From Bryoerythrophyllum caledonicum (taxonomy: Eukaryota > Streptophyta > Bryopsida > Pottiales > Pottiaceae), in the NCBI GenBank assembly GCA_963971425.1, contig OZ020516.1:682001-746000 (forward strand): a DNA stretch of 64,000 nucleotides. Direction: 5' to 3'. Made by a program: the position numbers and the translations under genes. The first letter of the stretch is position 1. Each line of letters begins with the position of its first letter. Positions 45,886-58,318 of the stretch are shown here, in pieces. Under the pieces are notes generated by a model. The model was not told the DNA's origin and made no database searches. It saw only the letters and a list, made by a program, of their open reading frames with translations.

Positions 45886-46274
45886 ACTAAAGTGAAAATT
45901 ACCTGATGAAATGCACATTGAGCAATATGCAAAGAAACTGTCACAGATTGCATGATTTCTCCCCCACATAGTGACTTCTATAAACCATATCCAATCCGAG
46001 GCATCAATGCAAGAGGTCGGTGAATAATATCATTCATTCTCATCTTTAAAAATTATTGAAGAAAATTGAATTGTTAAACAATCCGATAAATTATAAGCAA
46101 TGTGTTCTTACAAATATGTACACTTCGCCTAATGTACATTAAAAATCATATGGATCCAATGCCTGCAACACGACACACCCATATAAGACCTACTGGAGAC
46201 TAGGAGTAGGCATTCAATAAATACACAGTTGTAGCTTGTAAAATAGCCTGAAAGAATAAAAAAATGAAGTAGCT

Positions 46275-47836
46275 AGCCAACCTTATCAGAATCAAACGTG
46301 TCGTTCCTAGGTCCATCAGCTGACGGCTCGTAATCCACTTGATCCTCCTCCACCATACAAACATCCTCATCAACCAGAGGAACGTCGACAACGCGGGCCT
46401 CTACATCGGACTCCTCGGACCGTTGAAGGGGAGCAGGGAGTGGACGCGGGTTCTGGTGTAGGCAATCACCTGGCGTATCCTCGAGTCAAGGATACTCCAT
46501 TTTTCGGCCTTGTGCTTGAAGAGGGCACCTCATGAACATGTGCAAGTGTAGGTGCTTCCCCCGGAATTGATTGCTGGTGATCAGTAGAGGAAGGTTTAAG
46601 AACAGGAACGGAGGGCGAACTCTGGGGTAATGCAGCCGAAGGCTGCAAGGGAGTGGAGAGCCCGGAATGTGAGTTATCTTCGACACGAGTATCAATCAAG
46701 TTCACAAGCACCTCAGAGGGCGGAGGACTAGAGGATGTTGCCCCTGTATTCTGAGGGCTCTTCACATACATCTGGGCCACGTCTGCCTTCATCTGCAGCT
46801 GAAGCTCCGCCTTGATAGTCGCTTTGATCCGCTCCTTCTCCAAAGCAAACTCCATCCTCTGCTTTTCAAGAGCAGCCTCCATCTCTACCTGCATGCGCTT
46901 AGACTCTTCCAACCTGTCCAACATACCATGTTTGTCCTTCTCCTCCAATTGGCGTTTGTACGCCATATGCTGGAAATAATCACCACCAAGTTTGTACTTC
47001 ACAACCTCTCCAGGGGGCGGGGCTTCACCAACAGCTTTATAGAAGAAGTCGGAAGCCTGATTCAAATCCTCTCGCTCTGAACCTTCGCCTTTAGAAGTAA
47101 TGACATTTGATCGGCCAGTCAAAGGAGGTCTCGGGCCTTCGTTGTCACTGGAATCAGAAAGCAGGATGATGGAATCATCCTGCGTCGTGTTCCCATGAGC
47201 TTGTGGTACCTCCTGATATGGAGGCTCGAAAAGAGTAGAGGCGCCGCTTTGTGGACTGAGAGTATATGAAGAACAAACCCCACCTGGGAGCACAACATCG
47301 TCGTCTCCAGAGGATGATGATACCGGTGATTCGCCTTCATCCTTAGTAAATCCACAAGATGGCCCAACTGTATCGGGTCCAAGGTACGAGAGGTCCACAC
47401 CCATATTACTCCCATATAGATTCAATTCTTGGGCTTCGTCATCATCTTCCGGGAGATTCGGTGGAGGAGGAGAAAGGCGCGAGCGTGATGGGTCGGCATC
47501 CACCACAGATATACTTTGTAGATGCGGACTGAATCCAAACGGATTCTAGTGCCTAAGAGATCACATCGTTTGTGGCTTGACAAACGAACACTAGAAGCTG
47601 CCCTAGCTCTAGAAAGATTTATGGGAGCTGCGGTTCCATACGTTGAGGCCATTGGAGCTGCAGTCTTCAAAGTCATCTTGGCAGAGCTTGTGCGAGCGGC
47701 AATGGTCCTTGAGGGCCTGTGGTCTGAAGTGTTCTGGGGTGATGCTGATTCTGGAGCGTCGAAATCATGTGGCAAGGGACCAGCATACGTACAATCCTTA
47801 TAGATGAAGTCGTTTATGTCATACTTATGAAATTTT
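46275..47836 (-). pseudogene. Hypothetical acidic, coiled-coil protein, possibly the N-terminus of the FCP1-like gene
   Basis: The longest open part is 46466-47506. It reads as a Ser/Pro/Asp-rich disordered region, then a short coiled coil (KRQLEEKDKHGMLDRLEESK, then EKQRMEFALEKERIKA), then low complexity. Upstream, a second frame gives a plausible lead-in (FIYKDCTYAGPLPHDFDAP, 47820-47764), with a frame change near 47515. Downstream, a third frame gives an acidic stretch (EEDQVDYEPSADGPRNDTF) to a possible donor at about 46280. The FCP1-like domain follows about 400 bp further on, so both may be one gene. No family recognised. Confidence 0.4.
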
Positions 47837-48043
47837 TCTTGTATTTAATTTGTATGACAGCCGATAGTCCTTGTCCACCAGACTGTAAATAGATGTTCCA
47901 AACATTTGCAAAAGACAAGACGGAGACAAATGAATTAAGTAGGACAACTAAAACTAACAAAAATTGAGAGGGTTAGCATGCTAGATATCCTTGAGACAAG
48001 GATAAACATACACTAATCGAATCATAAAGAGGCATGAAATAAA

Positions 48044-49500
48044 TCAACTGAATATAGAAAATGTAAATGGGTGATTCATCGGGTTAATCCCCGACCCGAG
48101 GATAAAATTAGTAATTAAGGGGGGGTCAATTACCTTACTTGCCAGTACCATCTTAGAGCCAAAGTAAACTTTGAAAACTCTGCTCATGGGCTTGCAGAAG
48201 GCTGATAGGAGCTCAAGGTCAAACTCCATCCGCAACTCGTAGCCGTGAACTTTGAAGCATGCCTCTAAGTACTTGTTCTTTTTGGTGTAGTATGGAGTAT
48301 CCACAGCAGAGTAATTCAGCTTCACCATCTTCAGTAGCAAAGGAGACTCGGGATGGTCATTTCTTATGAGGAATAGCATGTAAACCTCAGAACACTTCGA
48401 CCTCGATGTCCCTGAATTGAATCGCTCATATGCGGATGGCATGTACCTTGACTAAAGGCACACATATTTGGACATCCTTCTCTCCGCATAATTTTCAACT
48501 TGCACCACTCGCTGCTCAGAAGAGGTTATCCACACCCAAACAATGGGAGAGTTTAGGGTGGGAGGGCTTCTCTACATCTTCAAGGTCTTTAGAAACGTAG
48601 AGAAGTAGGGCTCTTTGGATGAGTCGTCCTTGGTTGACCACCCGAGGACCTGTCAAAGGTCAAGGAGACCAAGGGACCACTCTCTCTCCTCCACAGAAAG
48701 CTCAAGATATTCTGAGAACTCTATTTTTTTCCGAGCAAAATTGCAAAGCTTCGACAGTGCAATAATCGGCTCGATGTGGCTCTTTACGTACAAAAACTTC
48801 CAAAAGAATGGAAACACATTCGGAAACTTCTCCACCAACTGAGATGATTGCTTAAGCTTCCCAGCATTCGTCAGCCTCATGGAGAAGAACTCATTGTCGG
48901 GCCGAACAAGGAGCATATTGTACATCGCAGAAGACACGCAGTGTTCTTGCTTCCACGCCTTCTACACCTCATCATTTGTGGATCCGTCTAGCATTAAAAA
49001 CTTTAGAGACGGATCAATTGCAATCAATTTCTAAAGGACAATGCGCTTCCTCTTCCGGCGAATTGCCCCCTCCTTGTAGTGATAGCAGGACCCGTGGACC
49101 ACGTTTGTTTTTTGGAGCCTGACTTTTGGATACCCATATGGGTGTGCACTGTCTTCTAGGTAGTGAACAAGTCCCGTCAGTCTTTGACGGAAAGGTGGCC
49201 CAACCTCTTGAAAAATTCACGATGGTTGGGAGAGGCTCTGAAACCTCTAGCCTCGTTATAGAGGCTCACCGTGTCCGGGTTGATGATCTCGCCTTTTGTG
49301 TGTTTATCGAGAAAATCTTCCCACAACTTGAAAATGCCATCAGGCAATGAGATCACCTTGATCTCGTTTGTGATGTCTAACGACTTATTCACCTGCTTCC
49401 CTTCCTTTGTGGGGTTGATGTTTTGGAAGCGGTTCACAATAAGTTTGGAGAACAACTACAATACTTGAAACCCAGACTTGTCAAATGTTGAAACCATAAA
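48044..49500 (-). pseudogene. Middle and C-terminal parts of a ParB-like element gene
   Basis: Minus-strand coding remnants in changing frames: 49490-49177 (INPTKEGKQ, FKLWEDFLDKHTKG, HREFFKRLGHLSVKD), 48937-48653 (MYNMLLVRPDNEFFSM, FARKKIEFSEYLELSVEERE) and 48442-48044 (MPSAYERFNSG, EVYMLFLIRNDHPESP, PYYTKKNKYLEACFKVHGYE). They follow the ParB-like segment in the same direction and look like one decayed gene of about 700 residues. I do not recognise the domains. Confidence 0.45.
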
Positions 49501-49599
49501 AATCAAATTGAAGAAGATATGAATGAGGGCGTTGGAGGGTTGTAATGAAAGTTGTTTTGTCTCAAGAAGTATCCTCAACTCGAGGATACTTCCAGAACA

Positions 49600-50233
49600 A
49601 AAGCTTACTTGTGTTTCTCCTGGTCAAAAACCGCAGCATTGCCGCGAGTTGCGCCTTCTCCTTGCTGGTAACTCGGTCGTCTCGAATTGAGCCAAATTCT
49701 TCAGCAACTCAAGATTTGGTTGCTCCATGTCGGCTGAGCATGGTCCAGATAATTGGTGTCGTTTTAGAATTTGGAAATCCTGTACAACTTCAGAGGATTT
49801 GTTGACCAAACTACATACGCACCGCAACGCTGTAGTACATTCTTTTTATTTGTCCCGCAGTTTTCATTGTCTTGCAGATGCCTAGGAGCCTCTACGATGT
49901 GTTGTCCATTGATAAGCATGAACTTGCCGTTTTTGATATCGTTACACGAGGTTGGCTTCCGCTGAAGAGGCTTAGCATCCTCATGGACTGGGCAGACATA
50001 GATCTTCTGGCGTTGATTAATTTTGCCAAATTGCACGAGGAAGTCCATGGTGCTGAACACAATGCCCTCCTCCATTCCCGGAATGACGGACTGGGCTTTT
50101 GTGACAACGCACCGCTCGATTTCAACCGAATATGTTGAAGTATCGAATAGGAAGCATCCCTTGCATTCCTCCAGAAACAAGCGCTGCGTTTCCGAGATTG
50201 CCTCAAAATCCACGTGCGCATTGTTTCAGGCAT
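49600..50233 (-). pseudogene. ParB/sulfiredoxin-like domain protein, fragment
   Basis: Frame 50213-49764 continues past TAA 49764-49766 and a TGA near 49707. The motif GKFMLINGQHIVEAPRHL resembles the ParB-like G-x-x-R/S-(H/L)-x-A loop (here GQHIVEA). It is followed by the YVVWSTNPLKLYRIS and NDTNYLDHAQPTWSNQI segments that I associate with a recurrent plant protein built on the ParB/Srx fold. Upstream, VIPGMEEGIVFSTMDFLVQF and QKIYVCPVHED fit the same pattern. It is probably part of a repetitive element. Not intact. The assignment is from memory of the motif order. Confidence 0.5.
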
Positions 50234-50535
50234 TGTTTAGAGTCGCAACTCGCGTTACGGTTGAAGTGGAGCTTTATGGGCCTAAATGTCAATTTTAGTT
50301 TTTTCTAAAATTTATAGCTTAAGAGAGTTAAAATAGCTAAAAAAATAGTTAGTTATTAGTAAAAGTTAAGAGAAACTTTAAAAATTAGTGATAAGCTCAA
50401 AATAGCTTATACAAAATAATGCTAGTATGAAAGGACTTAAGGAAAAGATTTGAAGAATAGTCACACCTTTTAATTACTTGAAAGGGTTTAAGAAAAACTT
50501 GAAAGGTTGTAAAGGATAAGGAACAAACCCTTTAA

Positions 50536-51459
50536 CCCCTAAAGGACCAAACGTCCCCCCGGGGTCATTTTGGATTTTGGGCATGTACCTACAATTCGAA
50601 AAAAAATCCTTTTTAATTGATTTTTTTTTCAAGATAGGATCTGATAAGAGCTTTGTGGTGATATTTTAAAATTTTTTTTTGGATTTGTGGTTTGAAAGTT
50701 AGTACCACTTAAAGCCAAAAGTGGGGACTCCGGGCACCTCCAAAATTTTTGACAAAAGTTTCTATTGACATTGAGATTTTTCACACATATAAAGAATATT
50801 TCCTTTTCTCAAAATTTTCAAAAAAATTCTTGTCTTTAGTGTAAAAAGGCATTTTATTCCAAGTCAAACATTTTCACACATTGTCGGGCAACAGGGGATA
50901 AAAACTTCATCTTTTCTACATAAAACCTAGAGATCTTCATATTTTTCACTTTTTTTTTTTTCAACAACAATATATGGTGAAAACCTTCTTATTGACGGTT
51001 TGGATTATCATTTGAATACATACGTAGTTCACAAAAAAATAAAACGTGAAATGGCAATTTTTTAACCTCCACTCCTTGCACACTTGTTTTGAATATGCTA
51101 CACCCCTTTTTTACCTCTAAAAATTGGTGTGTTGGGAAATAACATCATGCTTAAGACAATGGTAAAAGATTTAGACCTTGTACAATGCAAAAATTTGATA
51201 CAAAATGACGTCAAAGTCAGCTGAACTACTCAACGCAGGGATGAAAATGAACCATTGTTTTGACTTTAAACACTAAAATCTATCAATCCGTGCGGTGGAT
51301 TGCAACCAAAATTTGATGGCATGTTTATATGGAAGTCTATTTTAAGATCTTATGGTTGAAAATCCAAAATTCACTTTAAAATGTGATTTTCATGTCTCTT
51401 TTTGACAGTGGCAGTTTTGGACAGGTTTTAGAGCGAATTAGGTCGTGGTCCTTTAGGGG
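50536..51459. mobile_element. piggyBac-like non-autonomous element, copy B
   Basis: This 924-bp element has inverted ends of about 14 bp, CCCCTAAAGGACCA, flanked by TTAA at 50532-50535 and 51460-51463. It is within one base of copy A in length and shares internal blocks (for example CACAAAAAAATAAAA). No ORF. AT-rich. Best-preserved copy in the window. Confidence 0.8.
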
Positions 51460-53739
51460 TTAAAAAATAATGTCTCTTCATAGTTTTAGCTTAAGTGGAG
51501 TAGAAATTCATTTTTGGATTCACCACATTGAAGAAGCAATTGTGAGTCATAGCTTGGAGCTAGTAATTTTTGCGATGTGTTGCAAGTCGTAGAGTAAGTA
51601 TTCCTCCGAATAACACTTAGTTGTAGCTAAATGTATCCAAAGTATCCGCTCTAAGTTCGTTGCCACAGAGACCTATTGTTTTTTCCCCTAACTGATAAGT
51701 AAAAAAACTAACTAACTCCCGCGCACTTCCTCAGTGGTTAGCTTTCCTATTCATCCCTTGATCTACCATCCGGATCCTTCCGGTTTCCGGAGTTCTTACG
51801 ATCCGCTTCCGGATCCTTCCAGGTCCCGAATAGCTTCAAACAAAGTTTCTTCCGGAGTTTTTAAACGAGTGGCCAGGTGCCACTGATCCTATTTTGTGTA
51901 AGTGGCCAGATTTCCCACTGCTTTGTGACTTAAAGTGGCTAGACACCCACTGCCCCGAAACTTATAGTGGCTGGACATCCACTCTCCCTACTCTGCTTAC
52001 CGGTGGTTGATTGTTGTTGCTAGACCCACACTTTCATATCATCCATATGGCCCTTTAGATGCGGTCACGCAGAGGTTGATCCAAACTACAACGACATTCC
52101 GATTGGTACTACGGTGGTTCTATTGAATGAGTGTTACTATTTTGTAAATAGACTTCCTTTTAGACATACACACCGGGCTTTTTCCAATCGTAAGGAGGAA
52201 ATCCGGCCTCAACCGAAATCCGGGTTCACACAGATATTTCGGCCCTAGGAACTAGCAGCCCACCCCTGCAGTATGTTCCTTCTTCCCTCCTGGCTACTTC
52301 CGGTCCCTGTAGACTGTCAGGTCTCTATCTAATATCTCCTCCAGCTATTCCGGGTGATCTCTCAATGCAAGCCCCAACCGATTGTTCTAAATACAATCCT
52401 TGCAACATTCATACAAAAGAACTTAATCACAATACACCAACCACAATGGATCTGTTCTTTCATAGAAAAGAAAACTTAATGACCACAAGTTCAAGAAGAG
52501 AAAATCTGATAGATGGAAATTACTCTTCATGAGAAAAAACAAGATGATGAGTTCACTAAAACTCATCTATTAAGTATTAACTAAACTCTTGAATCTAAAG
52601 TCTACCTTATCCGCTCAAAATTTAGGAAATCTTATCCTAAACGTAAAAAGATCTTATCCATGAAAATCCGGATTTCAAATCTCAGAGCCAAAATTTATGG
52701 ATCTGATATCCGATTTTTTCGCTCCAAACTAGTAAGCCAATTTAGGGTATTCTTTTAGCCTAGCATTTGGTAGCCAGGTGCAAGCTTGAGCCCCATCGTT
52801 AATCGCTGCCAAACCTAGCTAACTGAAAACCCTAACTATAGAGTAATCTGGTTCTTTTTCCTAAGGCTCCTACACCTAGGGGTTACCTCTTGTGCGGCCG
52901 CACTAGTCTTTGGCTACTCCAGAGTGGAAGCTGACAATTCTGGCGTAGACTCAGGCTCCTTGTCCTTCTGACCAGATGGAGTTTCCGGATCTCCTGCTGT
53001 TGATGTGTCGGTCTGTGGTGAAGATGACCAAACTCGAGGATTAGATAGGTCTCGGAAACTTCCACTGGAACTGACATCCATGTCAACCACTGCTTGGCTG
53101 CAAAGTCGAGGAGTCGCCCGTAGTTAAATTGGAGAGGGAGACTGTGATGGAATCCGGAAGGGCAGAGGGAATTCCTGCAAAAGGCCTTCCGGCTTGGCAC
53201 TCTGCCACTTCTGGAGGGTCTCCGTGCTTGGGAAGGGCACTCTGCTCCAACTCATCGGAGAGGCTAAATCCGGAGTCTCAATGAGATCATTGAAACCTCC
53301 GGCCCATGTCTATGGTGTTCTCGCTACAGGTCCAGATGGAGTTCCGAATGGCCCGGCTTTGGCCAATGTCGCAAGTGTTGCCTCCGGAACTGGAACCGCG
53401 GGTGCCTTTGGGGCTACGAGGGTGAGGTTCTTCACCAACTTCTACATCTTGCTCTAGGTCTCCTCCATCTTCCGGCTATGGTCCAGGAGAAACCGGATGA
53501 TTTACCCTCTAATGAGTTTCTCATCCTTCTCCAGGCTCTCAGTATAGAGGAGAGCCCAGTTGACGGTATCTATCGGAAACTCGAGAGCAGCACGAACTTC
53601 TGTCATGGCCTGAGCGGAGGCAACGACTTTCGCTTCCGCCTCGGCTATCGCTTGTTGGGCCTCCTCCTGAGGAGCCTCCGCCTTCTACACCCTCTTCTAG
53701 AACGGGACATATGAAGAGCTACTAACTAGGCAAACTTGT
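51460..53739. other. No gene recognised; CT-rich and repetitive
   Basis: It contains CCGGATCCTTCCGG-like repeats near 51770-51820, an array of small hairpins (51866-51985) and ORFs up to 105 codons on both strands that I could not tie to any family. A Pro/Ser-rich stretch at 53200-53720 may be the decayed 5' part of the RING-like gene that follows. Confidence 0.4.
51866..51985. repeat. Array of four short hairpins, AGTGG...CCACT
   Basis: Four units spaced about 30-40 bp: GAGTGGCCAGGTGCCACTG, AGTGGCCAGATTTCCCACT, AGTGGCTAGACACCCACT and AGTGGCTGGACATCCACT. Each is a near-perfect inverted repeat with a loop of about 8 bases. Confidence 0.7.
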
Positions 53740-55144
53740 TTGAGGAGGAAATTTGATGCGATGTTGTTCCAATTTACTCATATGAAGAGAGGAGAAGTTG
53801 GAATTGCTATGAGACCTACTCCCCATTGCTCCTTGTTTGATTCTAAGGCAACATCGGAGTCTGACCAGATTACTATGCAACCTTGTGCACTTTGCCTCAA
53901 CCATTTCCCTTTCAAGGACATTGTAGTTAGCAGCTGTGGACATTTTTACCATCCCTGGTGGGCAGGGGTTTGGTTTAGAGTGGCTAGCACATGTGCGGAT
54001 GTAAGTTGTAGAACAATAGTGCATCCATGTTGGTTTGGTAGTTTTGGATTTGGACAACTACATACCCCTCGTCAAGATCTTACACAGACTCTAGAGTTGG
54101 ACAAGGAACAACACAGTCTTCTAGCCACCTTGACATCATCTATATTGAAATCATATCATGGCATCGGTATTTTCTAAACCCAATGTTTTTTTTTCTTCGA
54201 GATCTAGTTGAATGTTTTGAGTATATTATATGTACATGATTTATAAGAACAATATAATTTGAATGATGTGTACCTCATTGTATGCATAGTATAAATTGTA
54301 TATCTTTGTATGTAATTGACTGTTCTCAAGGGAGCCTCGACTAATGGCTTTTGTCTTATTGTGAATTACAGATCCTGATAAGATCTATCAATATCAATTG
54401 GCGCAATCCACAGTGTATACATAGACTGGAAGCACATATGGAACAGCTATCATGGATAGTGTTGGTTTAGGGATTAGCTTCAGTGGGAGCGGTGGAACAC
54501 AGAGCCTAGGTAACAATAGCACAGCGGGGATTGATGGACATAGGGTTCAAATTCCAAGACAACCAATTTGCGCACAATCACAATCCGGTCTTCCATGTAT
54601 TGATGAAGTAGACTCCCCTGACAAAACAAAGATGGGTGTAGTTGACACACAGAAGGTGGATGTTAGCATCAAAGCCAAGGTGGATGTCTGCAAGAAAATA
54701 GAGGTGGATGTTGGCGACAAAACAAAGGTGGATGTTGGCGACCAAGGAGAAGGAGCTACAACCATAGATCTTATTAGGGTGGACCTTGGAGTAGCGTCTA
54801 CAAATGTTACTATTGAAGTGGAGCTTGAACAACGCATCAAAAAGTTAAAAGAAGAAGCGGCAGAATTTGAAAGAGTTCAAAAGCTGAGACAAGAAGCTGT
54901 GGTATTGGAACGTCTCAAAAAAATGAAAGAAGAGGCTGTTGAATTGGATTTAGAAACTGAACCATCAAAACTAACAGAGGTGCCTCGGGCAGTGATGAAG
55001 GTGCCAACCCCTCCTCTCCTACCTCCGATTGATGCTAATGTTGCAACCTAACGAAAGACTAGAAGTGAGCTTGCTATTGAAGCTAAGTCTGCAGAGGAAG
55101 CAAATAAGAGAAACAAACGATCCAAGAAGAATCAACGTGGGTAG
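53740..55144 (+). pseudogene. RING-like zinc domain plus coiled-coil protein
   Basis: Two exons in matching phase: about 53740-54166 and 54372-55144 (donor CG|GTATTT, acceptor TTACAG). Exon 1 has a RING-like cross-brace: CALCLNHF, then SSCGHFYHP, then TCADVSCRT, followed by HPCWFGSFGFGQLH. Exon 2 has a short repeat of (K/E)VDV units (KVDVSIKAKVDVCKK) and a coiled coil rich in Lys and Glu (RIKKLKEEAAEFERVQKLRQ), ending with a basic tail (EANKRNKRSKKNQRG). In-frame TAG 54422-54424 and TAA 55049-55051 break it; both could come from Gln codons. ATG 53761 is the first in-frame start, but the gene may begin upstream. RING-like proteins often act in ubiquitin transfer; here that is unproven, and the protein may belong to a repeat family. 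Confidence 0.6.
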
Positions 55145-57057
55145 GATAATTCTTGTGGGATATAGTTTGGGTTGTAGGAAGTGGAGTTTTTGTGTTGGAT
55201 GCCACACCTATTCTAGAGATGGAGACACAATGTTTTACAATTTATGAACTCTCTATATACTTTTGTATTGAGCCTCGGATGTTTTGCATGTATCGTCTAT
55301 CTTGTATTGCATGAATTCTTTGGGACAATTTGTACCTGTGGTACACTGTGTACCACTCCTACAGTGTGTACCTTTGATACGGATTGTATAGGAGAGTGGA
55401 AAACCACACTGCCTCGCCCTTCGCCATTATCCCATATCACATGGCAGTAGAGCGACGAGCTGCTATATAAGTGAGCCCGGTTGTAGTCTCTTTTGAATTA
55501 CCATGTGAGCCATTAGGTGATCTGGTCGAGTTGGCTACGGAAGTCAGTTCAAGGTAGAATTGAAGGTTGTCGTGGCGGCTCTTGGCGCTCGTGCCGGGTC
55601 TTCAACTCCCTACCTGAACCGGGCCTCCACCCGTACTCGATCCGTCATACCACGCTTTCCTAACCGTGTTCTCACCACCTGTTGTGCTGTCACCATGGCC
55701 ATTGTGTTTCGCGCACACTTTTTAATTAGTATTATGTTTTACTTTGCAAAATTGTGATTTTTTGAAGCTTAATGATTACTATACGATACATTATATTATT
55801 AAAATGTATGTTGAGGTTTACAGTAACTTGTTGAACCCCAAATTACCTTTTTTTAAGTTCACTTTGTAATATATTATATATTTTCACCTTCTTCCATTAT
55901 TTTATTGTGAACACATTGATTGCAATAAAAAAAATCATTACAATAATCAATATTATGTTGATGTTTGTAAATATATTCATAAATACAAAAGAAATGCTAA
56001 ATCCATTTTCAATATCGTTTTAGAACTTTGCAATATTTTTCTATGTATTATCGAACTCTCGGGTACTGTAAATTTAAGTTCAAACTAAAATCCTAAATGT
56101 AGAGATAAAAGTAAGTGCCTCATCTTGTCACGTCCTACGGCACAAATCACCTAGTTATCACATGATACCCCAAGCAGCTTTTATTATCTAGAGAGAAGAA
56201 GAAGAAGAAACAAAGAATAAAAAATAATAATAATAATAATAGATTTAATATTGAATGCCCTTTATATACTACATATAGAATATATAAATACGGACTATAA
56301 AATATGACATCTAAATTTTATTGTATAAATCGCTATTGTAAATATTCATTGTCTCCAACGAGTTTAAGATGGTCCCAGTCATTTATTCTAAATACCCACT
56401 TTTTACTTTAGATAACCGGGATTGCTTAGGCATATAAAGTAAAATTATTAAATAAATGCCCCCACAGAAAAACACCATGGTCCCCATCCTTTTAACTTTT
56501 CCTTCAATCACCTTCCTTCAAATGGCAATATGCGGAGGATATAACGTCCTATGGTGTTATACCTAGTTGGTACTCCAAGCCCTTTTACTGAATTCTAGTG
56601 GACCCCCCGTTGTCTCCAACGGGCCAATGATAATCCTCAATAAAGTTAACATATGCCTATTATTTAATTGTATAGAGAGATAGAAATATATCAATATTAA
56701 TCAAACTACGGATTATGTGCAAACATGAACCATATAAAGATTTTATACTTTCCTTCATACTTCTTACACTTTATATATTTAGTTAGTTATCCATTATTTA
56801 TTTAGTTACCAAAGATTAGACTTGGATATCCGTTGTGGCATTCCAACATCACTTTGAATTTGACCACTGTGTATCAAAGGCGTAATTGTTAGAATACATA
56901 TAAGAAAAAGTTGATATGTCTTTACTACGTATAATCATTAAAAGGATACTGTAACATCTATTTTCACCTTTTTGTCTTACATTATGCAACGTGTTTCCTA
57001 TGTCATACCTCCTTTAATTTCTATTACATTGAATACATCAAAACTTCACAAAAGGTA
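55145..57057. other. Intergenic, AT-rich
   Basis: No gene recognised. A TATATAA at about 55463-55470 could be a promoter element on the plus strand, with no ORF behind it that I can support. A (TAA)n microsatellite lies at about 56222-56242. CCCGTTGTCTCCAACGGG at about 56607-56624 is a 7-bp hairpin, and GTCTCCAAC recurs near 56353, perhaps an old MITE. Confidence 0.45.
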
Positions 57058-57626
57058 AACTTCACAAAAACTGTAAATTTACGTTTTATTTTTTTGAGAA
57101 TTTAATATGTTTTAGAATGATAATCTAAATGGTCATCAAGAAGGTTTACACCACATATTGTTGTAGACAATATAAAAAGTGAAAAATATGAAGATCTATA
57201 GGTCTTACATGTAGAAAAGATAAGTTTTTTCCCCGCTTGCCCGAAATGTGTAAAAATGTTTGGCTTTAGTTTTTTTTTAAAATTACACTAAAGACAAGAA
57301 TTTTTTTTAACATCTTCAAAGAAGATAATATTCTCTACATGTATGGAAAATCTCAATGTCAATAGAAACTTCTAGCAAAATTTTGGAGCTGCCAGAATTC
57401 CAATTTCTAATTTGAATGGTACTAACTTTCAAACCATGAATCTAAAATAATTTTTATTTAAAAATAAATAAATTAATTAAAAACAAATTTTATATATATA
57501 TATAGAGCTCTTATCAAGGACAATTCAATATAAGAGTTTAAGATTTTTAATTTTAATTTTATAATTTCCTAGGAACCTGCCCAAAATCCAATACGTACGC
57601 CCCATGTACACTTAGGCACTTAGGGG
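57058..57626. mobile_element. piggyBac-like element, copy C, truncated and inverted
   Basis: Ends in CTTAGGGG followed by TTAA (57627-57630) and matches the reverse complement of copy B over about 570 bp (for example ACGTTTTATTTTTTTG and AACCTGCCCAAAATCCA). The other terminus is missing; similarity fades near 57060. It lies just 117 bp left of the Tc1/mariner foldback element. Confidence 0.68.
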
Positions 57627-57743
57627 TTAACTAGGTGAAATTGTTACAAGTGCTCCTATTTAATTTATTTGCCAATTTACTTTGCAATATTATTCCATTC
57701 ATTATTTTTCATTGAATAGATTCAAATTCAATATGTACATGTA

Positions 57744-58318
57744 CAGTGGGGTACCAATCAAAATGTCGTTTTTGAATTTGCAGTGTCAAAAATTAAGTAC
57801 TGCCAAATTTGAAAGCCTCTTGAGAGCTCAAAAATTGGTATTTTACCACGAAAGTCTTGTCTAAGAATTATCTTTAAGTTAATTACATGTATGCCAAAAT
57901 TCAAGGCCAAAAGATCCATCGAAAAAAAGTTATTCAAAATCTACCAACATTGGTAGCTGTGGAAATTTTTTCACTGCTGCCAACTTCGACAGCCTCCCAA
58001 AGATTGAATTATTTTTTTTTGCCATGAAATTTTTGGAACAAAAAGCTCTTTATGTTAATAACATATGATAAAAATTTCAAGGCCAAACGATTGATACAAA
58101 AAAAGAAATCCACAATCTACCAACATGTGTAGTTGTGGGAAACAATGGGGGAAACCATTTCATTGCTACCAACTTTGACACCCTCCCAACGGTTGAGAAA
58201 TTTTCTATTTACCATGAAATTTTTGGAACAACATGATCTTTATGATAACAACATTCATGCCAAATTTCAAGGTCAAAAAATTTGTAAAAGAAAATATTTA
58301 CAATCTACCAACGTGTAT
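57744..58318. repeat. Left arm of the Tc1/mariner foldback element
   Basis: Inverted counterpart of 58812-59395. Internal direct repeats spaced 176 and 188 bp contain AATCTACCAAC and a CC(A/T)AA-TT-GACA(C/G)CCTCCCAA core. Confidence 0.85.

Noticed and set aside
55461-55760. tRNA or pol III gene near the TATATAA at 55.46 kb
   Set aside because: I could not find convincing A and B boxes or a cloverleaf. I saw no tRNA or rRNA gene in the window.
56330-56640. MITE between the two GTCTCCAAC stretches
   Set aside because: The two copies are in the same orientation, and I could not find matching inverted ends or a target duplication.
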